From Bacteroidota bacterium (GTDB taxonomy: Bacteria; Bacteroidota; Bacteroidia; Flavobacteriales; Flavobacteriaceae): DNA of 64,000 nt. Of the stretch, positions 60,549 to 64,000 are shown piece after piece. How positions within the stretch are numbered: the first letter of the stretch is position 1; the number at the start of each line of letters is the position of its first letter. Under the pieces are notes generated by a model, which saw nothing but the letters and a program-made list of their open reading frames with translations, made no database searches and was not told the origin of the DNA. Made by a program: the position numbers and the translations under genes. The stretch is taken from assembly GCA_023434025.1 (NCBI GenBank), contig JAEYTL010000028.1, forward strand, positions 1-64,000. The letters run 5' to 3'.

Positions 60549-63500
60549 TTAAAACAAAATCTTTTTGATTGTGATATAATCATTTTCAGTTTTGATTTTC
60601 AACAAAAGTGTCTGGTGGTTCTTTTGTTCGTTTAAAGCAAATTCGTTCGCATTGACAGAATGGTAATCATTTACTTTTCTCCCTAAGACATCAAAAACCT
60701 GAATTTCTTTTATCTGTTCATTTCCGGATCTCACAACGATTCTGTCCTTGGTAATTACTTTAATCCCCCAATTTTCCACCTGATCAATACCCAGTGTTTC
60801 GTCCTGGTATAGTAATTCAAATCGTTGGTTGTAGATTCCGGAATCAGCGGTGAACGAATAAGGGTTTGCAGATAAATTATGTACAGTATTTAACGTTTTA
60901 TCTCTGAGGTAAATAGTCTGATCACTTGAAAATATTCCGTCAACTGCTGCAATGGCTATAGTATATATGCCATTATTACTCACTTTAAAGCCGAGTGGAA
61001 CAACATCATCGGAATCAAATGGCAGCGGTCTCCCTTGGATACAGGCTTTTTCAGATTCGATTAATGAATACAAGATTAATGCATTGTCAATTTTAGTATA
61101 TGCATCAAACATACGGTCTTTTTCATAGGTGGCTCCTTCTACATAACCCACTAGTGTTCTGCTCATTGTTCCGTTCGGAGCCACTAAATCTACCCAGATT
61201 CTGTTGTGTTGGTTTTCAGCCTGTGTTATGTCAACGTTTGGGTTTCTGTAAAACTGAGCATTATTATTTCTAACCCTCATTGAGTTTGTAAAATATGCAT
61301 TGGATGTTGCAGCTGGTCCGTCTAACATGGCAACAAAGAAACTTTGTCCGGCAGGAATGTAACCGTTGTATGTTTCGGGGCCGCTGATTGTTCCGGTACC
61401 GTTGTGAATTATATAATCCGCTGATGTGTAATTGTAGGCAAAACTGTTATAAAAAGGGCTTGATGTCGCATTGTTGGGCAATGTGCCATGTGTCCATATT
61501 CTTATAGAGCCTTCTAAATTTGGATTTGCGGCCATAAAGTCGGTAAAACGTATGGCAGAAGGATACGGATTCCCGATAAGATTAAAATTGTCATCCATAT
61601 TTGTGATGGCTACACCATTGGTGCCTGAATAATCTGCTCCGGTATAACTGCCCCGGGAAATAGGAATGCTAATGTTTCCGTTATTAGGCACGCCGTTAAA
61701 ACTGGCAGTAAATTGCTGTATTGTGGTATTGAATGAATTTGGGCCGCGTACGATGTATCCTTTTCCGGGAATCATATTTTCGTTGGCATTAACCCAGTTA
61801 CCGAGTCCGCCGTTGGTATTGGCTACGGTTGTATTCCAGAAAAATCGGAGTGAAGCAGAAGTGCCCGGCGATACAGCATTTACATGAAAGGGTGATACGG
61901 GGGATGACCAGTAAACATAATCCAGTTTTCGGATGAAAGCATTTCTGCGGTATAAGATATTACCGGTATTTGTCGCATTGTTGATTTGAACAAGACTGGC
62001 GTTGTTTTCAATTTCAAAAAGAGCCGAAGGTTCAACTTCTACCCAATCCGTTACGGTAACAGCATTGTCGGATTTTATTGTTAGTGAGGCTCCGTTTAAT
62101 ACTTTTAGTGTTTTGGCCAATCCTTCATATTCAGTTCCGTCGATTACCGGATTATTAGGGGTGATAGGAATAATGACACAATCTGAACTGTTTGGAATTC
62201 CTGCGGGTGTCCAGTTGTTTGGTTTGTCCCAGTCTAAATCGATTGAGCCATTCCATATTTTATCTTCTATGACAGCCACTTCCGTTTCATCTGTTTCAAC
62301 CACTGTTGCCCCGTTGCAAAGGGTGTAGGTTACTCTAGCGGTGTAGGTTGTTGTCGTGGAAGGGCAAACTTCAATAGTGTCGGTTGTGCCTATCATGGGG
62401 CCGGACGTGCCGGATCCCTCAAACCATTCTAAGCTGGTGATGGGTGTTCCGGATGGAACAAATCGCCATGCTTCGTTGGTTACTGTCCAGTTTGTGCTCA
62501 GTGAATTTCTGTTTGGGGCAACTACTGCCTGCGTACCATTACTGTTTTGGATACCCACTACAGCATTTCCGCCATTCCATGTTGCACAAACGTTTTTCTC
62601 TTCAATGTACACCTCGATTACGTTAGAGTCTTCATAAAGCACCATCATTCCTGTATAAAGGATAGCGTTACAGGTATTGGAATACATTGGAATATCATGC
62701 CATGATGCAACTAAGGCTCTGCATCCGGTGTTAAGATATATCAATTCCCATCCAACAGTGCCTCCTTTACTGGGATCGATATCATGATAAACACCATAGA
62801 TTGTATTGTTGAATAGAGCACCGACGGTACTCGGGAGGTTGTTGCTAAATTGCCATCCGGCATAACCACTGGCATTTGAAGTGTTAAAGGTTAATGTACC
62901 GTTAGAACCAATTAAGCAGGAATTATAAGTATTTCCAAAAAAACAAAATGAGAAAGGCAAATAAATTTCTTCTGACCAGACATCATCAATGTTGACACTC
63001 ACAGGGTTTGCCAAACATTCAAACTGATAGGGAGGGGCATAAGGGATTGATTGGACGGTGTAATTTGTTGTCTGTCCTAATTTTAAGTAATTTGCTTCCA
63101 ATGTAGTGCAAGTAGATGAAGCATCACATGCAATAGGATCCGGATTCGCTCCGCTTAATCCCAGTCCTCCTGATGTAACAGACGGACATCCTAATGCAGA
63201 GGTTCCTACTCCTTCGCCAGCATTACATGGTGCTGTTAAACAATTAACCTGGAAACGAACGTTCCCGCCGTTACTGTTTTGAGGATCAATCATGATATAA
63301 TAAGTATTTCCTGCCTGCATGTAAAAGGTATAGCTGGTTGCGGCACCGTTCAGGCTCTGAATACAGGTCCAACCGGTGTTATTACATCCGTTTGAAGCGG
63401 ATTTATATTGGTAATTGATTGAGGTGTATGAACTCAACTGCTGAATCGCAAAAGTTCCGGATACTGTTGGTGTAAAGGTGTAAATATATTCTAAACCGGG

Positions 63501-64000
63501 CGTTGCGTTTCCGCAAGCCGAACTCGGATATATACCTGTTCCTGACGCAATGGATGTGTTTGTTACGGCTCCGCATCCGTTGATGTTGGTTATGGCGTTA
63601 CATGGGTCAGCCGGAGTAGTTACACAAACGGAAAATGTGCCGCGGTTGCTTGTATTACCATAGCTATACACTCTCAGGTAATAGGTTGTTCCGATTGTTA
63701 ATCCGGTAACAGTGGCAACTTCCGGTAAGCTTGAAGCCGTTAAGTCCTGGCACACAATGCTGGATAATGAGCCGCAGGAACCGTTAAATATTTGCAGGAC
63801 GGCATCATTCAGTGTATTTGGGGTTACCGTAACGGTATGTTGTGCTGATGTAGCGACAAAGCTATACCAAACATCATCATCTGCATTTCCGGTACACCCG
63901 GATTGTGATTGGGTAGCGGCTGCTGTATTACCATTTGTTGATGTTGAACAAGTTGAAGTGGGGTTTACGGTTAATGCAAATGCTGATGAACACTCATTGT
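60549..64000 (-). CDS. Large secreted T9SS type A protein, N-terminus outside window
   Basis: The frame is open from 60549 to the window end, at least 1150 codons; the GTG at 63755 is internal. Visible domains are two pre-peptidase-like beta domains (ADDDVWYSFVATSAQHTVTV ... LQIFNGSCGSLSSIVCQD; ATPGLEYIYTFTPTVSGTF), a NIDO-like region nearly the same as in the 51203 gene (FSFCFFGNTYNSCLIGSNGTLTF, CRALVASWHDIPMY) and the shared module (NGSIDLDWDKPNNWTPAGIP ... YVYWSSPVSPF ... FNLIGNPYPSAI). The type A sorting signal is VFDVLGRKVNDYH ... YITIKKILF. Overall closest to the 51203 gene, so these two may be the older duplicate pair. Confidence 0.85.
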   Translation of the reverse strand, partial: NECSSAFALTVNPTSTCSTSTNGNTAAATQSQSGCTGNADDDVWYSFVATSAQHTVTVTPNTLNDAVLQIFNGSCGSLSSIVCQDLTASSLPEVATVTGLTIGTTYYLRVYSYGNTSNRGTFSVCVTTPADPCNAITNINGCGAVTNTSIASGTGIYPSSACGNATPGLEYIYTFTPTVSGTFAIQQLSSYTSINYQYKSASNGCNNTGWTCIQSLNGAATSYTFYMQAGNTYYIMIDPQNSNGGNVRFQVNCLTAPCNAGEGVGTSALGCPSVTSGGLGLSGANPDPIACDASSTCTTLEANYLKLGQTTNYTVQSIPYAPPYQFECLANPVSVNIDDVWSEEIYLPFSFCFFGNTYNSCLIGSNGTLTFNTSNASGYAGWQFSNNLPSTVGALFNNTIYGVYHDIDPSKGGTVGWELIYLNTGCRALVASWHDIPMYSNTCNAILYTGMMVLYEDSNVIEVYIEEKNVCATWNGGNAVVGIQNSNGTQAVVAPNRNSLSTNWTVTNEAWRFVPSGTPITSLEWFEGSGTSGPMIGTTDTIEVCPSTTTTYTARVTYTLCNGATVVETDETEVAVIEDKIWNGSIDLDWDKPNNWTPAGIPNSSDCVIIPITPNNPVIDGTEYEGLAKTLKVLNGASLTIKSDNAVTVTDWVEVEPSALFEIENNASLVQINNATNTGNILYRRNAFIRKLDYVYWSSPVSPFHVNAVSPGTSASLRFFWNTTVANTNGGLGNWVNANENMIPGKGYIVRGPNSFNTTIQQFTASFNGVPNNGNISIPISRGSYTGADYSGTNGVAITNMDDNFNLIGNPYPSAIRFTDFMAANPNLEGSIRIWTHGTLPNNATSSPFYNSFAYNYTSADYIIHNGTGTISGPETYNGYIPAGQSFFVAMLDGPAATSNAYFTNSMRVRNNNAQFYRNPNVDITQAENQHNRIWVDLVAPNGTMSRTLVGYVEGATYEKDRMFDAYTKIDNALILYSLIESEKACIQGRPLPFDSDDVVPLGFKVSNNGIYTIAIAAVDGIFSSDQTIYLRDKTLNTVHNLSANPYSFTADSGIYNQRFELLYQDETLGIDQVENWGIKVITKDRIVVRSGNEQIKEIQVFDVLGRKVNDYHSVNANEFALNEQKNHQTLLLKIKTENDYITIKKILF

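Noticed and set aside
60549..63755. Start of the last secreted protein at the GTG at 63755
   Set aside because: The reading frame continues upstream to the window end with the same beta-domain pattern, and no signal peptide follows the GTG.
1..64000. tRNA, rRNA, transposase, integrase or phage genes
   Set aside because: I looked for cloverleaf-type sequences and recognisable recombinase or phage motifs and found none.

Overview
The window looks like a chromosome segment of a Bacteroidota bacterium, most likely a Flavobacteriaceae member near Flavobacterium. Evidence: low GC; promoters of the TAnnTTTG (-7) type; proteins with C-terminal type IX secretion (T9SS) sorting domains of both kinds; lipoproteins with acidic residues after the lipobox cysteine; families typical of the phylum (GSCFA, KTSC, DUF4230, DUF4256, DUF6252, DUF5522, LemA/TPM); and many short intergenic repeat 'words' characteristic of these genomes. 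No tRNA, rRNA, CRISPR array, transposase or phage gene was recognised.

Layout. 1-4.4 kb: two tandem paralogous secreted proteins with a 67-residue repeat (the first cut by the window edge), both apparently starting with TTG. 4.5-11.2 kb: a J-domain/KTSC protein, a small ORF, a secreted choloylglycine-hydrolase-family enzyme, DUF4256, the GTPases Era and Der, a small membrane protein and an SDR oxidoreductase. 11.4-20.3 kb: an outer-membrane beta-barrel protein, a LemA-TPM-TPM operon, a MerR regulator with an M23 peptidase, and alaS. 20.3-29.8 kb: a lipocalin-like lipoprotein, GSCFA, then a group of envelope genes around a TPR histidine kinase and a LuxR-type response regulator, ending with DUF4230 and a rhodanese.

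The most novel signal is in 21.7-28.7 kb. Four copies of an 18-bp dyad (consensus ATAMGGCAWWTGCCKTATKG, including two flanking bases) each end exactly 28 nt before the end of a -7 element. They precede a DUF6252 lipoprotein, a beta-propeller protein, a 30-residue membrane peptide and a two-gene unit encoding a 91-residue membrane protein plus the response regulator. This geometry fits an activator site centred near -42 and suggests an autoregulated envelope regulon.

30-47.7 kb: a TetR regulator (PaaR-like) followed by a nearly complete phenylacetyl-CoA catabolic cluster: paaE, paaABCD, paaG, a four-helix-bundle gene, paaH, paaI, paaJ, paaZ (with an extra C-terminal domain), a crotonase and paaY. 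After these come a branched-chain 2-oxoacid dehydrogenase E2, a branched-chain aminotransferase and a fused E1 alpha-beta. Phenylacetate-CoA ligase (paaK) is not in the window. The pathway genes are separated by recurrent repeats rather than tightly packed, and some of this repeat sequence appears to have entered coding regions (PaaH N-terminus, E2 linkers; a separate palindrome lies inside alaS).

48-64 kb: a DUF4136 lipoprotein, urocanate hydratase, DUF5522, a small HExxH membrane protein, and three very large tandem T9SS type A secreted proteins sharing a long C-terminal module (the last runs off the window end).
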